Source: Pseudoflavonifractor sp. An85
GTDB taxonomy: Bacteria > Bacillota > Clostridia > Oscillospirales > Oscillospiraceae
Length of the DNA stretch: 64,000 nt
Reading direction: 5' to 3'
NCBI RefSeq assembly: GCF_002161235.1
Contig: NZ_NFHE01000005.1
Span: forward strand, 62,001 to 126,000
Part shown: positions 1 to 8,165 of the stretch, one piece after another
How positions within the stretch are numbered: position 1 is the first letter of the stretch
Layout: every line of letters starts with the position of its first letter
Made by a program: the position numbers and the translations under genes
The notes under the pieces: model-generated
Seen by the model: the letters and a program-made list of their open reading frames with translations, nothing else
Database searches by the model: none
What the model was told of the DNA's origin: nothing

Positions 1-6
1 CTTCAT
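1..6 (-). CDS. start of a gene running off the left edge
   Basis: The first six bases, read on the minus strand, are ATG AAG. A strong AAAGGAG ribosome site lies just upstream (about positions 13-19). Only Met-Lys is inside the window, so no function can be read. The gene follows the two-component/binding-protein operon on the same strand, so a further sugar ABC transporter component is a reasonable guess, but that is context only. Confidence 0.6.
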
Positions 7-103
7 AACGATTCTCCTTTTCTTGTCTGAAATTTGATGGGATGCACAAATGCAGCCCCAACTTCTGTACACAATGTTATAGAAAATTGGGTAAAAAAAC
101 AAG

Positions 104-137
104 GTGAAAATTCACCGATGAAAGGGTGAATTTTTTA
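104..137 (-). terminator. hairpin after the sugar-sensing operon
   Basis: AAAATTCACC (107-116) and GGTGAATTTT (125-134) form a 10-bp stem with a T-rich edge on both strands. It lies about 50 bases past the stop of the binding lipoprotein gene and before the gene starting at position 6, so it probably ends the operon. Confidence 0.6.
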
Positions 138-186
138 TCCCATCCAGACAGAATGTGAAAAGGAAAAAGAAGAAATATGTGCAACA

Positions 187-1173
187 TCACCAACGACTTT
201 GGGATTCAAAGGCAAATAGGGCTTTTTGACTATCCATGGTGAACAAATTTGTACGGTCCACAATGCGGGTTGAGGTGTCCACGATTTCCGGTAAATTTTT
301 TTTCTGACCTGTGAGTAGCTTGTAGGCGCTTTCCACGCCCAGGTATCCCATGGCATAGGGATTTTGCACAATGAGGGCATCCACCGATCCGTCCTGCAGA
401 CCGTCCACGGTGTGGACGTTGGAGTCGAAGCCCACCAGAAACACTTGGTCAGATTGGTTTCTGTCCTGGATGGCCTGTGCTGCGCCCACACTGGTGGGCT
501 CATTGAAGGCCAGTAGGACGTTGATGTCCGGGTTCTGCTGAAGCAGGGCCTCGGTGTCGGCTTGGGCGCGGTGGGCATCGGACAGGGTGTTGACCACCGT
601 GACCACCTGTGCCCGTCCACTTTTTGTGAAGGTTTCTACAGCGCCGCGCTCGCGCTCTTGGCCGTTGGCACTGCTGACATCATAGTTGATGATGCCCACG
701 TTCAGTTGCCCGGACACCCGTTCCAATGCGGCCTGAGCGGCCATCTGGCCTGCGGCATAGTTGTCGGTGCCGATGTAGGTGGATACGGCAGAGGAGTTGA
801 CGTTGCTGTCGATGGCCACAATTTTCAATCCCGCTTGTGCGGCTTGATTGATGGCATCGGCGTTGTTGTCGTAGTGGATGGCGGAGAAGACCAGCGCTTC
901 GCTGCCAGCCCCTACGGCATCCTGAACCATTTGGTTTTGGGTCTCGTAGTCCTCCTCCGCACTGGGGCCGATGATGTTCAGGTCCAGGTTGTACTCGGTG
1001 GCTGCTGCTTTGGCCCCAGCAAATACAGACAGCCAAAATTCCGTCTGTGTGGATTTGGCAATGAGGGTCACCGTATGCTGGGGGGAAATGGTGGACATGG
1101 GGGAACATCCGCACAGCAGGGAGAGCGCCAAAGCCAAGACAAGGAGCAGAGCGGTTCGTTTATTTCCCTTCAT
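187..1173 (-). CDS. sugar-binding lipoprotein of ABC/two-component sensing type
   Basis: A periplasmic-binding-protein-like domain (Peripla_BP_4/RbsB family, type I fold) that would bind a sugar outside the membrane. The start at 1173 has AAGGAGG just upstream; an earlier in-frame start at 1212 lies inside the kinase gene without a good site. The first 25 residues are a basic then hydrophobic lipoprotein signal with cysteines near the end (LLCGC). The body carries the family's FWLSVFAGAKAAA helix and a GTDNYAAGQMAA segment. It overlaps the kinase gene by 14 bases, so it is the third gene of the operon. A binding protein inside a YesM/YesN operon often acts as the kinase's sugar co-sensor rather than, or as well as, a transporter part. 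The ligand cannot be told from sequence. Confidence 0.85.
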   Translation of the reverse strand: MKGNKRTALLLVLALALSLLCGCSPMSTISPQHTVTLIAKSTQTEFWLSVFAGAKAAATEYNLDLNIIGPSAEEDYETQNQMVQDAVGAGSEALVFSAIHYDNNADAINQAAQAGLKIVAIDSNVNSSAVSTYIGTDNYAAGQMAAQAALERVSGQLNVGIINYDVSSANGQERERGAVETFTKSGRAQVVTVVNTLSDAHRAQADTEALLQQNPDINVLLAFNEPTSVGAAQAIQDRNQSDQVFLVGFDSNVHTVDGLQDGSVDALIVQNPYAMGYLGVESAYKLLTGQKKNLPEIVDTSTRIVDRTNLFTMDSQKALFAFESQSRW

Positions 1174-2878
1174 AGTTTCCCTCCTTGATCTTCGGCATGC
1201 GGATTTCCACACAGGTGCCTGCGTCCAACTTGCTGGTGATGGTCAGACCGTATTCCTTGCCAAAATAGATTTGCAGTCGGTCATTGACGTTTCGAATACC
1301 AATGCCAGACCGATCTTTGGGGCCGTGTTCCATGATGGCCACAATCTGCTCTTGGCTCATGCCCACGCCGTCATCCATCACCCGGAAGACGATGTCATCC
1401 CCGTCCTGGCGCACATATACGTCAATGCTTCCCTCATCCACCAACAGGTCCAGTCCGTGGTTGATGGCGTTTTCGATGATGGGCTGCAGGGTAATTTTAT
1501 TACACAGATAGTCCAGACAGGCGGGGTCCACATGGAACTGATAGGTGAAGCGGTTGCGGTAGCGATACTTTTGAATTTGCAGGTAGCTCTCGGCGTGCTG
1601 AATTTCCTTGGCGATGGGAATAAGCTCGTGACCTTTGCTGATGCTGATGCGGAACAATCGGGCCAGAGCATGTACCATTTTCACCGCATCAGCATTTCGG
1701 CCCTGTTCACACATCCAGGCGATGGAGTCCAGGGTATTGTACAGGAAGTGGGGGTTGATTTGGGCTTGCAATGCTTTCAATTCCGTTTTGCGCAGGTTGA
1801 CCTCCTCTTCGCGCACCGTGGTCATCAGCTGCTGAATGCGCATGACCATGTGGCCAAAGGAACAGGACAGCTCTTGTACCTCTCGGGTACCGCCTACGGG
1901 ATGGTAATTGAAGTGGTCGGCATCGGCCTCAAAACTCTCCATGGCAGAGGCCAGCGCCCGAAGGGGGCGACCCAGCAGCCGGGAGAGTAGCCAGCTGGTG
2001 AGCAAGGAGAGAATGAGGACGATGACCACACCCAGCATGGTCAGATGAATCATCTCGGTGACGTTGCGTCCTACCAGCTCGTCTACATAGCTGACGCCCA
2101 CCACCCGCCAATCGCTCCCCGCCACGCTGGTCAGAGAGTAGATGACGGTGTCGTTGACGTGGGCCCCATCGCTCAGCTGGGAGAGTTGGGAGGTATCCTC
2201 GCTTTTCAACCCCGAGTAGAGTAGTTGCTGCTGAGGATGGTAGACCATGTTTCCCTTCTGGTCCATCAGGAAACAATATCCACGCTGACCAATGCTGACG
2301 CTATTGATATAGCTGGACAGACTGGAAAAGCTCAGGTCCAGAGAGACCCAGGTGGCGGAGCTTTTGGGGGGCAGCTGGGAGGTCATGGTGACCACCCAGG
2401 GATAGTACCCCTCAAAAATGCTCTCCACATGGGGTGGGGACATATAGGCTGAGTTTGATGCCTGAGCCTGTTCCAAATCAAAGGACAGATTTTCCAGAAT
2501 GTGCTCCTTGGGTTGGCGGCCAGGAGACCAGCACTGCAACAACTGGCCTTGAGAAGAGTAGCTGGTGACGGCCACCACATCAGGGCGGAATTCCAAAAAC
2601 GCGCCCAGAAGTTCGTCTCGGCTGGCGTCGTCTTCGGTCATGGACTGTTCCACCAAGGCCATGGCCTGCTTCATATCGGATAGATAGGCGGCCACGGTAT
2701 TGGAGACCTGAGAGGAGGATTGTACACTGTTGGTACAGGCGCTTTGCACCATGGCGCTGCGGTACTGGTTCAAAAACAGCACAATGAAGCAGCATACGAT
2801 GATGGAGACCACACCCACCACCATAGCTACCAGGATGGTGGTAATGCGCAGACCGGTTTGAGAGAGCTTTTCGTTCAA
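1160..2878 (-). CDS. YesM/LytS-type sensor histidine kinase
   Basis: Membrane histidine kinase of 572 residues. An N-terminal membrane helix (about residues 11-37) is followed by a roughly 240-residue extracellular sensor region of Cache-like length, a second membrane helix (about 275-300) and a HAMP linker. The His_kinase domain has its phospho-acceptor in QINPHFLYNTLDSIAWM, and the HATPase domain shows PIIENAINHG (N box), DDGVGM and SGIGIRN (G boxes). It would phosphorylate the response regulator encoded just upstream, whose stop overlaps this start by 4 bases (ATGA), giving coupled translation. The binding lipoprotein follows with an overlap. This three-gene arrangement typically controls carbohydrate uptake operons in Clostridia. 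The signal is unknown. Confidence 0.93.
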   Translation of the reverse strand: MNEKLSQTGLRITTILVAMVVGVVSIIVCCFIVLFLNQYRSAMVQSACTNSVQSSSQVSNTVAAYLSDMKQAMALVEQSMTEDDASRDELLGAFLEFRPDVVAVTSYSSQGQLLQCWSPGRQPKEHILENLSFDLEQAQASNSAYMSPPHVESIFEGYYPWVVTMTSQLPPKSSATWVSLDLSFSSLSSYINSVSIGQRGYCFLMDQKGNMVYHPQQQLLYSGLKSEDTSQLSQLSDGAHVNDTVIYSLTSVAGSDWRVVGVSYVDELVGRNVTEMIHLTMLGVVIVLILSLLTSWLLSRLLGRPLRALASAMESFEADADHFNYHPVGGTREVQELSCSFGHMVMRIQQLMTTVREEEVNLRKTELKALQAQINPHFLYNTLDSIAWMCEQGRNADAVKMVHALARLFRISISKGHELIPIAKEIQHAESYLQIQKYRYRNRFTYQFHVDPACLDYLCNKITLQPIIENAINHGLDLLVDEGSIDVYVRQDGDDIVFRVMDDGVGMSQEQIVAIMEHGPKDRSGIGIRNVNDRLQIYFGKEYGLTITSKLDAGTCVEIRMPKIKEGNYEGK

Positions 2879-4170
2879 GTGGGGACACCCACTTTCTCCA
2901 ATTCCAGACGGCGGCGCAGGGCGTTGGGGGACTCCCCGCAGTATTTTTTAAAGCAGTAGCTGAAGTAGTGTTGGTCTGTGTAACCACACCGCTGGGAAAT
3001 GTCCTGAATCTTTAAATTGGAGTGGATGAGCAGATCCCGGGCCGCCTCCATGCGTTTGCGGATGAGAATGTTGATGAAGGTTTCTCCGGCATATTTTTTG
3101 ATGCAGGCGCTGAGGTGGTTGGGGCTGACATCCAACATGCCGCTGAGGGAGACCGGGGACAAATCCACATCCATATAATGTTGATCCAGTTCCTCCAAGG
3201 CCCGCTGGCACAGCAGATGCCCGCCTTTGGAGGCGGGAGCTAAATCGCTGATAAACAGTACACAGCTCTCTCCGGGGTCTCCTTGACGCAAGGCATCCAT
3301 GGCCTCTTTATAGGCCGCGTGCAGCGTGGAGAGGGAGCGAGCCATGCGGCTGACGCCAATGCGACAACGCTTGGTCAAAATACGGTCAGCCATTTGGGCG
3401 ATTTCGTCGGCCAGGATATGCAAATACTCGTCAAAATCGGAGGGATTACCCAGTAGCACCGATATGACTTTGCCGGAAGCGTAAAAACTGACTCCACGCA
3501 AATATTTGGCTGCCAAAGTGTCCACAGAAGACACAAAGGAAGGGGTGGTGCGGTTGGAGCCATCCTCTTCCATCAGGCATGTGACCATGATGGAATAGCA
3601 GGGTTTGTCCAAATCGTCCCGCAACAGACCACATTGTCTGGCATAGGCCACCAGCTGCTCCTCGTCACCCAATTCTGCATAATCATCCAAAACCAAGGGC
3701 ATGAGCATGCTGGCCTGCTGGTTGGGACCCGTTCCCTGGGACGCTGCCTGACGGAACATGGCGAATTGCGCGTCGATTTTCTGTCGGATGTTGTCCAATT
3801 CTACCCCTAGCCCCTCCAGAGTTAGGGGCTTGAGCATATAACTGATGATATTGTACTGAATAGCCTGCTTGGCATACTCAAAATCGTCGTAGCCGCTGAG
3901 GAAAGCGATGTTGGTGGCCGGACGTACCTCTCGGACGCTGCGGGCCAGTTCGATGCCAGAGATGAAAGGCATGCGAATGTCGGTCAGGAGTAAATCCGGT
4001 TCATACTGTTCCACCAGTTGTAGAGCATCGAGACCATTGCTGGCACTGCCTAGTAACTGAAAACCATGGTCTTGCCAAGGGATCATGGCGCACATGGCCT
4101 CTCGCAACTCATCCTCATCGTCTGCTACAACCACGGTGTATAAGGTTTTGTTGGACATTGAAGTACTCAT
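2875..4170 (-). CDS. YesN-type AraC-family response regulator
   Basis: Response regulator of 431 residues. The receiver domain (about 10-125) has the acidic pair ADDEDE, the phospho-aspartate in LLLTDIRMP and the conserved lysine in YMLKPL. A central linker of about 190 residues precedes a C-terminal AraC helix-turn-helix pair (about 320-425), with the family pattern RDLLIHSNLKIQDISQRCGY followed by YFSYCFKKYCGESP. It is first in the operon and partners the downstream kinase. Start choice is open. The Met at 4170 has GGAAAGG directly against it, while the Met at 4158 (MSNKTLY) sits about 8 bases from AGGATGAG and may be the real start. Confidence 0.92.
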   Translation of the reverse strand: MSTSMSNKTLYTVVVADDEDELREAMCAMIPWQDHGFQLLGSASNGLDALQLVEQYEPDLLLTDIRMPFISGIELARSVREVRPATNIAFLSGYDDFEYAKQAIQYNIISYMLKPLTLEGLGVELDNIRQKIDAQFAMFRQAASQGTGPNQQASMLMPLVLDDYAELGDEEQLVAYARQCGLLRDDLDKPCYSIMVTCLMEEDGSNRTTPSFVSSVDTLAAKYLRGVSFYASGKVISVLLGNPSDFDEYLHILADEIAQMADRILTKRCRIGVSRMARSLSTLHAAYKEAMDALRQGDPGESCVLFISDLAPASKGGHLLCQRALEELDQHYMDVDLSPVSLSGMLDVSPNHLSACIKKYAGETFINILIRKRMEAARDLLIHSNLKIQDISQRCGYTDQHYFSYCFKKYCGESPNALRRRLELEKVGVPT

Positions 4171-4314
4171 CCTTTCCCAAGTGACAGCTTATAGGGAGCA
4201 TGATATGGTGATATCACGTAAATTCAATGCAAGTCCATGAGTGATCTTTATCTATTGTAGCAGAAAGAGAGAAGATGCACAAACTTTTCTTCATCCCAAC
4301 AGAGAAGCATTCTG

Positions 4315-4974
4315 TCAGTTGTCACCTAGACGGGTCACCGTCATGGATACGGCATCTGCTTGGTAAGAAGTGCCGGTGGGGACGATTTGCAGGGTGGTGG
4401 GGACATTGGTGACAGAAATAGGTACGGTGAAGGATTGCTCCGAGGCGTCGGAGGCAGATTGAAAGTTGAACGGGACGGAGCCTCCAGGGACGATGGAGCC
4501 GTTGGCCTCCAGAGAGGTGATGATGGTAGCGGGAAAGGTGTCAGTGTCTGCAGGGGAAATCACCCCATGAAATTCTACGGAATATATCCCAGGTGTGGTG
4601 ATGGTAAAGGTGTCGCTGCCTGAGGTGTGGGAGATATCGTTGCCCAGGCTTAGAGAATTGCGGTCAAAAGTGATGGGAGTGCCGGAGGTTCCGGGTTGGG
4701 TGGGGGTGGAGTATGAGGAAACCAGACTGGGGGATGGGGAAGAGCCCGGTTCTCCCTGGGGAATGGTGAAATTGAGTACGGCATTTTGGGGTGTACCGGA
4801 GTTGGTGACTTGGGCGGGGGTGCCGGGGGCACCGGTGGTGACGGTTCCGATGGTAATGGTGGCAGCTGCACCCGCAGGGCCCGGGGGACACACACAACAA
4901 GGGAGCTGGACGGGGCAGGGTGGTAGGGAACAGATGGTATGTGCCAGACAGCAGCAGTGACAACGTCGTCTCAT
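4315..4974 (-). CDS. Cys-rich, collagen-motif exosporium-like protein
   Basis: A 219-residue protein with no signal peptide. The first 33 residues are unusually rich in cysteine and proline (MRRRCHCCC, then CVCPPGPAG). A short collagen-like stretch (GPAGAAA, GAPGTPAQV) follows, then a Ser/Thr/Pro linker (about 80-105) and a C-terminal domain (about 110-219) of alternating beta strands. That last part resembles the C1q/TNF-like head of BclA-type spore surface proteins. Such proteins are made in the mother cell and crosslinked onto the spore, which would explain the missing signal and the many cysteines. It is a single gene facing away from uridine phosphorylase. Function is inferred from layout; adhesin or coat filament are alternatives. 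Confidence 0.6.
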   Translation of the reverse strand: MRRRCHCCCLAHTICSLPPCPVQLPCCVCPPGPAGAAATITIGTVTTGAPGTPAQVTNSGTPQNAVLNFTIPQGEPGSSPSPSLVSSYSTPTQPGTSGTPITFDRNSLSLGNDISHTSGSDTFTITTPGIYSVEFHGVISPADTDTFPATIITSLEANGSIVPGGSVPFNFQSASDASEQSFTVPISVTNVPTTLQIVPTGTSYQADAVSMTVTRLGDN

Positions 4975-5063
4975 AGCGGCCTCCTTTTATCCATGAATCA
5001 GGTGTTGGCCCAGTCTATGATTTGGGAAAAGAAGATGTTCCACACACGGAGGGGAAGTTTTCG

Positions 5064-5091
5064 TTGACGAATGGGGGAGCAGGTGTACAAT
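5064..5091 (+). promoter_or_regulatory. promoter for uridine phosphorylase
   Basis: TTGACG (5064-5069), 16-base spacer, TACAAT (5086-5091). A GGAAGGCC/GGCCTTCC hairpin (5104-5126) follows in the leader, ahead of the AAGGAG ribosome site of the gene at 5152. Confidence 0.65.
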
Positions 5092-5151
5092 ATATTATAA
5101 GAAGGAAGGCCAGCGACCGGCCTTCCAAGGCACCTGGGAAGGAGTGAGATT

Positions 5152-5913
5152 ATGCAGTATCACATTCAATTAGACCAAGCTATGCTGGAAGGAGCGAAAT
5201 ACGCCATCCTGGCTGGAGACCCAGGCCGGATCGAGACCATTGCCCAGGGGTTGGACTGCCCCAAATTTTTAGCTCGTAACCGAGAGTACACCAGTTATTT
5301 AGGATATCTGGCGCAACAGCCTGTGTTGGTGATGTCCCACGGAATCGGTGGCCCATCCACAGCCATTGCGGTAGAGGAATTGGCCCAGCTGGGGGTGACC
5401 ACCATGATTCGGGTGGGAACCAGTGGCGGGATGCAGCAGCAGGTGCGGGCTGGCGATGCGGTGATTGTTCAGGCGGCTATTCGCCAGGACGGGACCAGCC
5501 GGGAGTACTTGCCCATTGAGTATCCGGCGGTGGCGGACTTTTCTGTGACTGCTGCACTCAAGCAGGCTGCCATAGACCGAGGCATGCCCCATCACGTGGG
5601 CGTGGTCCAGTGTAAGGATAGCTTTTACGGGCAACATTCACCCCAGCGCATGCCAGTGCAAGGAGAACTACTTGCCAGGTGGGAGGCGTGGATCAAAGGG
5701 GGCGCTTTAGCCAGTGAGATGGAGACGGCGGCGCTGTTTGTGGTCTCGTCCGTGTTGCGCATTCGGGCTGGAGCGGTCATGTTGTGCATTTGGAATCAAG
5801 AGCGGGATCGAGCTGGACTACCCCACGAGGAGTGTCACGACACCCAGGGCGTCATTGACCTGGCCATTGACGCCGTGAAGCACATGATAATCCAGGATGG
5901 GATGATTCGATAA
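5152..5913 (+). CDS. udp: uridine phosphorylase
   Basis: Nucleoside phosphorylase of 253 residues, the usual length for Udp. It splits uridine with phosphate to uracil and ribose 1-phosphate in the cytoplasm (pyrimidine salvage). Family marks are the early LAGDPGR phosphate-binding motif, SHGIGGPS, RVGTSGGMQ, and the SEMETAALF segment that carries the ribose-binding Glu-Met-Glu. The pattern fits the uridine rather than the purine branch, though specificity was not tested. The start has a GGAAGGAG site 7 bases upstream and its own promoter. It is a single gene. Confidence 0.9.
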   Translation: MQYHIQLDQAMLEGAKYAILAGDPGRIETIAQGLDCPKFLARNREYTSYLGYLAQQPVLVMSHGIGGPSTAIAVEELAQLGVTTMIRVGTSGGMQQQVRAGDAVIVQAAIRQDGTSREYLPIEYPAVADFSVTAALKQAAIDRGMPHHVGVVQCKDSFYGQHSPQRMPVQGELLARWEAWIKGGALASEMETAALFVVSSVLRIRAGAVMLCIWNQERDRAGLPHEECHDTQGVIDLAIDAVKHMIIQDGMIR

Positions 5914-5993
5914 AATGTGACAAAAAACGGCGAAACCATGGGGAGTTACCTAATTTTTTGTGCAAAATTCATACTGTAAATAAGTGGGGGTTG

Positions 5994-6022
5994 TTGACAT
6001 GGAGAACGGAATGGTGTATGAT
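5994..6022 (+). promoter_or_regulatory. promoter for the VanY-type gene
   Basis: TTGACA (5994-5999), 17-base spacer, TATGAT (6017-6022), about 48 bases before the GTG start at 6070. Confidence 0.75.
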
Positions 6023-6069
6023 AAGTGAAGTCTGAACGTGGACTGTGTCATACAACAGGAGGTTTATCC

Positions 6070-6822
6070 GTGAGGAACTCGATGATAAAAGCACTGTTGC
6101 TGAGCAGTGTGGTGGGGGCGCTGACGATGGTGTCCGGATGTTCCACCAGCATTGCGGGGCAGTGGCTACAACAACAATCCGTGGAGGCATATGAGCCGGT
6201 GGTGGAGACCACCCCGGAGCCCCAGGAGACTTCGTCGATTGGCAGTAAGGAAATGGATGTGCTGGTGGAGCAGGGCCCGTTGTCCCCCAGTGGAAAAAGC
6301 TACGGCTACTACGATTCTGTGGAGCCTACGTATGTGGACGGGGTGCTTCTGGTCAACAAAGACTATGCCCTTCCCCGTAGCTATGGAAGCGGGGAGGATC
6401 CGGAGGCCTACCAGGCGTTGCAGAAGCTCCAGTCTGCGGCTTGGAATGCGGGGTATTCCTTGCCCATGATGAGCGGCTTCCGCTCTTTCGACTATCAGGA
6501 AGAACTGTACAACGACTATGTGGCTGTAGACGGGGTGGAGAAGGCGGACACCTACTCTGCCTGGCCGGGACACTCGGAGCACCAGACGGGGCTGGCTTTT
6601 GATGTGGGCTGGGTAAATTTGCAATTTGCCTATACCGGAGCGGGAAAGTGGTTGGCAGCTCATGCCCATGAGTACGGTTTCATCATCCGCTATCCCAAGG
6701 GGAAAGAGAATGTGACGGGATATCAGTATGAACCTTGGCACATCCGGTATTTGGGGACGGAACTGGCTGAAAAAGTGTATGAAAGCGGACTTTGCCTGGA
6801 GGAATATCTGGGCGTTGCATAA
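6070..6822 (+). CDS. VanY-type D,D-carboxypeptidase lipoprotein (peptidase M15B)
   Basis: Zinc peptidase of about 250 residues that trims the terminal D-alanine from peptidoglycan stem peptides outside the membrane. The GTG start at 6070 is chosen because AGGAGG lies 7 bases before it; an ATG 45 bases earlier has no such site. A lipoprotein signal ends at VSGC. The M15 catalytic pattern is complete: SGFRS, then SEHQTGLAFD with zinc-binding His and Asp, then EPWHIRY with the catalytic Glu and third zinc His. A Thr/Glu/Pro-rich tether links lipid anchor and enzyme. It is monocistronic, with promoter and terminator. No van resistance genes are nearby, so wall maturation or recycling is likelier than glycopeptide resistance. 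Confidence 0.9.
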   Translation: MRNSMIKALLLSSVVGALTMVSGCSTSIAGQWLQQQSVEAYEPVVETTPEPQETSSIGSKEMDVLVEQGPLSPSGKSYGYYDSVEPTYVDGVLLVNKDYALPRSYGSGEDPEAYQALQKLQSAAWNAGYSLPMMSGFRSFDYQEELYNDYVAVDGVEKADTYSAWPGHSEHQTGLAFDVGWVNLQFAYTGAGKWLAAHAHEYGFIIRYPKGKENVTGYQYEPWHIRYLGTELAEKVYESGLCLEEYLGVA

Positions 6823-6859
6823 AAATAAGGAGAGCAGCACAGCTGCTCTCCTTATTTTT
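6823..6859. terminator. bidirectional terminator between convergent genes
   Basis: AAATAAGGAGAGCAGC and its reverse complement form a 16-bp stem closed by a short loop, with A and T tracts at the ends. It serves the VanY-type gene on the plus strand. It also overlaps the stop codon of the small minus-strand gene at 6858. Confidence 0.85.
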
Positions 6860-6941
6860 ATGCCGTCAAAAACAGCCAGAAATAAAACAGTACGATGGCC
6901 AGGACCACGCAGCCCAGCCCCATCAGCAATGCCTTTTTCAT
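6858..6941 (-). CDS. 27-aa single-pass membrane peptide
   Basis: A 27-codon reading frame starting MKKALLMGLGCVVLA and ending FWLFLTA. It has a positive N-terminus followed by one continuous hydrophobic segment long enough to cross the membrane. Two signs say it is real. AGGAGG sits 6 bases before the ATG, and the ATG overlaps the stop of the upstream DUF4230 gene as ATGA, the usual mark of translational coupling. It ends at the terminator hairpin. I do not recognise the sequence. A partner or stabiliser of the membrane-anchored DUF4230 protein is a guess from position. Confidence 0.7.
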   Translation of the reverse strand: MKKALLMGLGCVVLAIVLFYFWLFLTA

Positions 6942-7588
6942 GTATTACCTCCTGCTTCTCCACCTTCAAATTGAATCTCATATTGCTCCAGATCGTAGAC
7001 GTTTCCGAAGAATCCAGTGAGAATACTCTCGACATTAGTACGGGCGTTTTCAAACAATCCGTTGGCAATAGCATCTGCTTGCGCTTGCTCTTCCAGTTTT
7101 TGCAGTGCAGCGTTGGTTTCCCCCAGCTTGATTTGACGGAAGATACTCTCGTCTTCCAGGTAAATCTTCAAAGAATCCAGAAGGATTTCGCTGCTGAGAA
7201 TTTTCAGCTCGGGGAGATGTACGACGATGGTAGAATCGTCTTTGATCGACCAAGTGATGCCGGCAAAGTCGTAGCCGGCTTTGATGACTACGTCATAGCT
7301 GTAGATGTATTTACTCTGTGTAAAGGGAATGGAGATGCCGAACAACTCGCGGTCGCCTTCGATGACCCCCACAGGAGAACAGTAGGCAGACTGCGTAGCC
7401 AATTCCCCAATGTTTTCAAAGCCCAGTTTGGTGGTTTTTTGATCGGTAAAAAGGGTGGGACGCACCAGGGACAGGGCCACAACAATGACCGCCACTGCGA
7501 CTACGATGGCCAGCAGTTTGCGCAGCAAAGGGGATCCGGGCAGGTGGAAGCGCCGCCGCTTCCGACGGGGGGATTCGGTTTCAGGCAT
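6938..7588 (-). CDS. DUF4230 membrane-anchored protein
   Basis: A 216-residue protein with a short Arg-rich N-terminus (RRKRRRF), one membrane helix (about 24-46) and an outside domain matching DUF4230. That domain has a beta-rich start (AGYDFAGITWSIKDDSTIVVHLPELKILS) followed by charged helices rich in Glu, Gln and Ala. The biochemical role of DUF4230 is not known. The 27-aa membrane gene is coupled to its stop. Its promoter holds a palindrome (7633-7653) that could be an operator. Confidence 0.8.
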   Translation of the reverse strand: MPETESPRRKRRRFHLPGSPLLRKLLAIVVAVAVIVVALSLVRPTLFTDQKTTKLGFENIGELATQSAYCSPVGVIEGDRELFGISIPFTQSKYIYSYDVVIKAGYDFAGITWSIKDDSTIVVHLPELKILSSEILLDSLKIYLEDESIFRQIKLGETNAALQKLEEQAQADAIANGLFENARTNVESILTGFFGNVYDLEQYEIQFEGGEAGGNT

Positions 7589-7629
7589 GGTAGGTTTCCT
7601 CCAATTTCCAAAGTTTCTCTCTTGGGCTC

Positions 7630-7658
7630 ATTATACCGCAAAAACTGCGGTATTTCAA
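7630..7658 (-). promoter_or_regulatory. promoter with internal palindrome for the DUF4230 gene
   Basis: On the minus strand, TTGAAA (7653-7658), 17-base spacer and TATAAT (7630-7635). The spacer and part of the -10 form a perfect palindrome, ATACCGCA-N5-TGCGGTAT (7633-7653). A repressor bound there would block RNA polymerase. No regulator gene is adjacent. Confidence 0.65.
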
Positions 7659-7683
7659 TGAAACTTCACGATTTTCTCTTGTG

Positions 7684-7712
7684 TAGACAGCGGACAGATT
7701 CGGTGATATAAT
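7684..7712 (+). promoter_or_regulatory. promoter for the PH-domain gene
   Basis: TAGACA (7684-7689), 17-base spacer, TATAAT (7707-7712), about 30 bases before the gene start at 7742. Confidence 0.65.
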
Positions 7713-7741
7713 CGACCCAAATACTCAAAGGAGGAATGCAT

Positions 7742-8116
7742 ATGATCGACTTTGAAAATGCGGATTTTCTCAAGCTCAAACAGGTGGACAACAGCACTTA
7801 TGAGGATCGGCTGATGCCCTTGTTTGCGCCGGGTGAGGAGATTGTGGCCTCCTTCCGTACGGTGCGAGACGGGGTGGTGTTCACCAACAAGCGGGTCATC
7901 ACCATCAACGTACAGGGGCTGACAGGGAAGAAAACGGATTATTCTTCTCTGCCCTATAAAAAAGTGCAGGCGTTCTCCATTGAGACCTCCGGCGTGTTTG
8001 ATTTGGACAGCGAACTGGAGCTGTGGTTCAGCTCCTTGGGCCGGATTCGCTTTGAGTTTACTGCCGGGGCAGACGTGGCTCGCATTTGCTCCGTGATTTC
8101 TCAGTACGCATTATAA
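7742..8116 (+). CDS. bacterial PH-domain protein
   Basis: A 124-residue cytoplasmic protein that is one bacterial pleckstrin-homology domain (bPH_1/PF08000, YvbH-like). The family segment VRDGVVFTNKRVITINVQG is followed by YSSLPYKKVQAFSIET and the closing helix ADVARICSVISQYAL. The start at 7742 is preferred over the ATG at 7736 because AAAGGAGG (7727-7734) needs the wider spacing. The family has no settled function. It is a single gene with its own promoter and terminator. Confidence 0.85.
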   Translation: MIDFENADFLKLKQVDNSTYEDRLMPLFAPGEEIVASFRTVRDGVVFTNKRVITINVQGLTGKKTDYSSLPYKKVQAFSIETSGVFDLDSELELWFSSLGRIRFEFTAGADVARICSVISQYAL

Positions 8117-8117
8117 A

Positions 8118-8158
8118 AGAAAAGGACCTCATGTTCCGGAGAACATGAGGTCCTTTTT
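8118..8158. terminator. bidirectional terminator
   Basis: AAAGGACCTCATGTTC and its complement form a 16-bp stem with a 4-base loop, flanked by TTTTT on the plus strand and CTTTT on the minus strand. It ends the PH gene and the P-type ATPase gene, which converge here. Confidence 0.9.
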
Positions 8159-8165
8159 GGTAGGG

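Noticed and set aside
6070-6822. Glycopeptide resistance (vanY of a van cluster)
   Set aside because: No VanH, VanA/B, VanX or VanRS genes are near. The VanY fold is common in ordinary wall metabolism.
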